A program made the translations under genes and the position numbers. Positions 14,018 through 14,547 of a stretch of DNA of 14,547 bases are shown piece by piece. Origin of the DNA: Hungateiclostridiaceae bacterium UBA1305 (lineage in GTDB: Bacteria; Bacillota; Clostridia; Acetivibrionales; DTU013); the NCBI GenBank assembly GCA_002307275.1, contig DBTX01000057.1, positions 27,960 through 42,506 of the forward strand. The letters run 5' to 3'. The notes below the pieces were generated by a model, which was not told where the DNA came from, made no database searches, and saw only the letters and a program-made list of their open reading frames with translations. Every line of letters starts with the position of its first letter. Within the stretch, counting starts at the first letter, position 1.

Positions 14018-14096
14018 TTTATTGACCTCACTTTTAAGGGCTCAGCACTGTTTTACTTACAGGCCCTCTTTATATCAAATAAAGAATGATATCATT

Positions 14097-14486
14097 TCAG
14101 GCATGACTCGATCCGCAGCCGCTGCAGGAGGAACAATTGGAGGAAGAGCACTCTTCTCCGGTGATTGCAAAGGTTATGATATCATTTATGTTCTTCATGA
14201 ATCCGTCGAAAGCATTCTTTGCCCCGAGATATTCAAGCGTAATCGGGTATGTATTCAATTCAGTCTGCTTCGCCATCAGCATGTCCCTGATTTCAACGAT
14301 CTGAACCTCGCCTTTTTTCTCTCTGGTTGCCTTGACCAGTTCAATCTGCAGCAGCCTGTAATCCTCCATCAGTTGCATTCCAAGGTCATCGCCTTCGAGG
14401 GCCACTTCGGATTTTTTCAAACGATGAAGCTCTGAAGAATCACCAATCGTTTCGCCAAGTTCTCTTGCCTTAATTAATGCATCCAT
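14097..14486 (-). CDS. YlbF/YmcA-family protein with cysteine-rich tail
   Basis: This 129-residue, mainly helical protein starts at ATG 14486 with AGGAGGG 9 bp upstream. The body (ALIKARELGETIGDSSELHRLKKSE...DYRLLQIELVKATREKKG...IRDMLMAKQTELNTYPITLEYLGAKNAFDGFMKNINDII) fits the Com_YlbF family, whose Bacillus members YlbF and YmcA work with YaaT to steer RNase Y in mRNA maturation and to influence competence and biofilm formation. The last 20 residues are unusual: four Cys in SSSNCSSCSGCGSSH plus one in EECS just before. This suggests an iron-sulfur or other metal site, and Bacillus YlbF/YmcA/YaaT is reported to bind Fe-S clusters. Whether this is the true YlbF or a paralogue cannot be decided here. 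Confidence 0.85.
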   Translation of the reverse strand: MDALIKARELGETIGDSSELHRLKKSEVALEGDDLGMQLMEDYRLLQIELVKATREKKGEVQIVEIRDMLMAKQTELNTYPITLEYLGAKNAFDGFMKNINDIITFAITGEECSSSNCSSCSGCGSSHA

Positions 14487-14502
14487 CTATTTTACCCTCC
14501 TG

Positions 14503-14533
14503 TATTGTCATTTTTAGTATATTGTCATTTTTA
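14503..14533. repeat. Two 14-bp direct repeats upstream of the ylbF-like gene
   Basis: TATTGTCATTTTTA occurs at 14503-14516 and 14520-14533, 17 bp apart, between about 17 and 47 bp before the start codon at 14486. It may be a regulator site or part of the promoter. The sequence ends too soon to tell. Confidence 0.5.
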
Positions 14534-14547
14534 CTGTATTATCTTTT

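Noticed and set aside
14085..14096. Palindrome AATGATATCATT beside the ylbF-like stop codon
   Set aside because: It is short and AT-rich, and a similar string occurs within the gene itself. No support as an operator or terminator.

Overview
The window comes from a low-to-moderate GC Gram-positive bacterium, most likely a member of the Clostridia related to the Acetivibrio/Ruminiclostridium group. The evidence is the gene set ylbF-like, mutS, mutL, miaA, hfq in one run with lexA close by, the strong GGAGG-type ribosome binding sites, a MutL carrying the endonuclease motif, Gram-positive LexA boxes, and a YneA-like LysM gene divergent from lexA. The genus is an inference from gene order and was not checked by a search.

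Layout. Positions 1-1755 (+) hold the 3' part of a multi-membrane-span, TPR-containing TMTC-like protein with an in-frame minisatellite. Positions 1763-6760 are AT-rich and accessory. I read them as two nested transposons. The outer one has perfect 20-bp inverted ends (1763-1782 and 6741-6760), a broken IS1595-family transposase, and a pyridoxamine-oxidase-like flavoprotein gene as probable passenger. Inside it sits a Tn3-family element, 1794-5490, with 38-bp inverted repeats (32/38 identical) starting GGGG and a perfect 5-bp duplication TTTAA on both sides. This inner element keeps only an N-terminal scrap of its transposase, but carries two intact genes for exported proteins: a small lipoprotein and a protein with a SpoIID/LytB-type domain.

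Positions 6783-14486 are the conserved core. A YneA-like LysM gene (-) and lexA (+) diverge from a 150-bp spacer holding three LexA boxes and two good promoters, so both should belong to the SOS response. lexA converges on hfq with a terminator hairpin between them. From 14486 down to 7963 the minus strand carries a ylbF-like gene, mutS, mutL, miaA and hfq. These cover mRNA maturation, mismatch repair, tRNA modification and an RNA chaperone, and they probably form one or two transcripts.

What deserves attention: the nested transposons and their exported-protein cargo, the matching subterminal repeats 41 bp inside both Tn3 ends, the apparent overlap of the IS1595 transposase reading frame with the flavoprotein gene, a long imperfect palindrome at 2115-2287, and in-frame minisatellites in both the TPR protein and the MutL linker. 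I found no CRISPR array, tRNA or rRNA.
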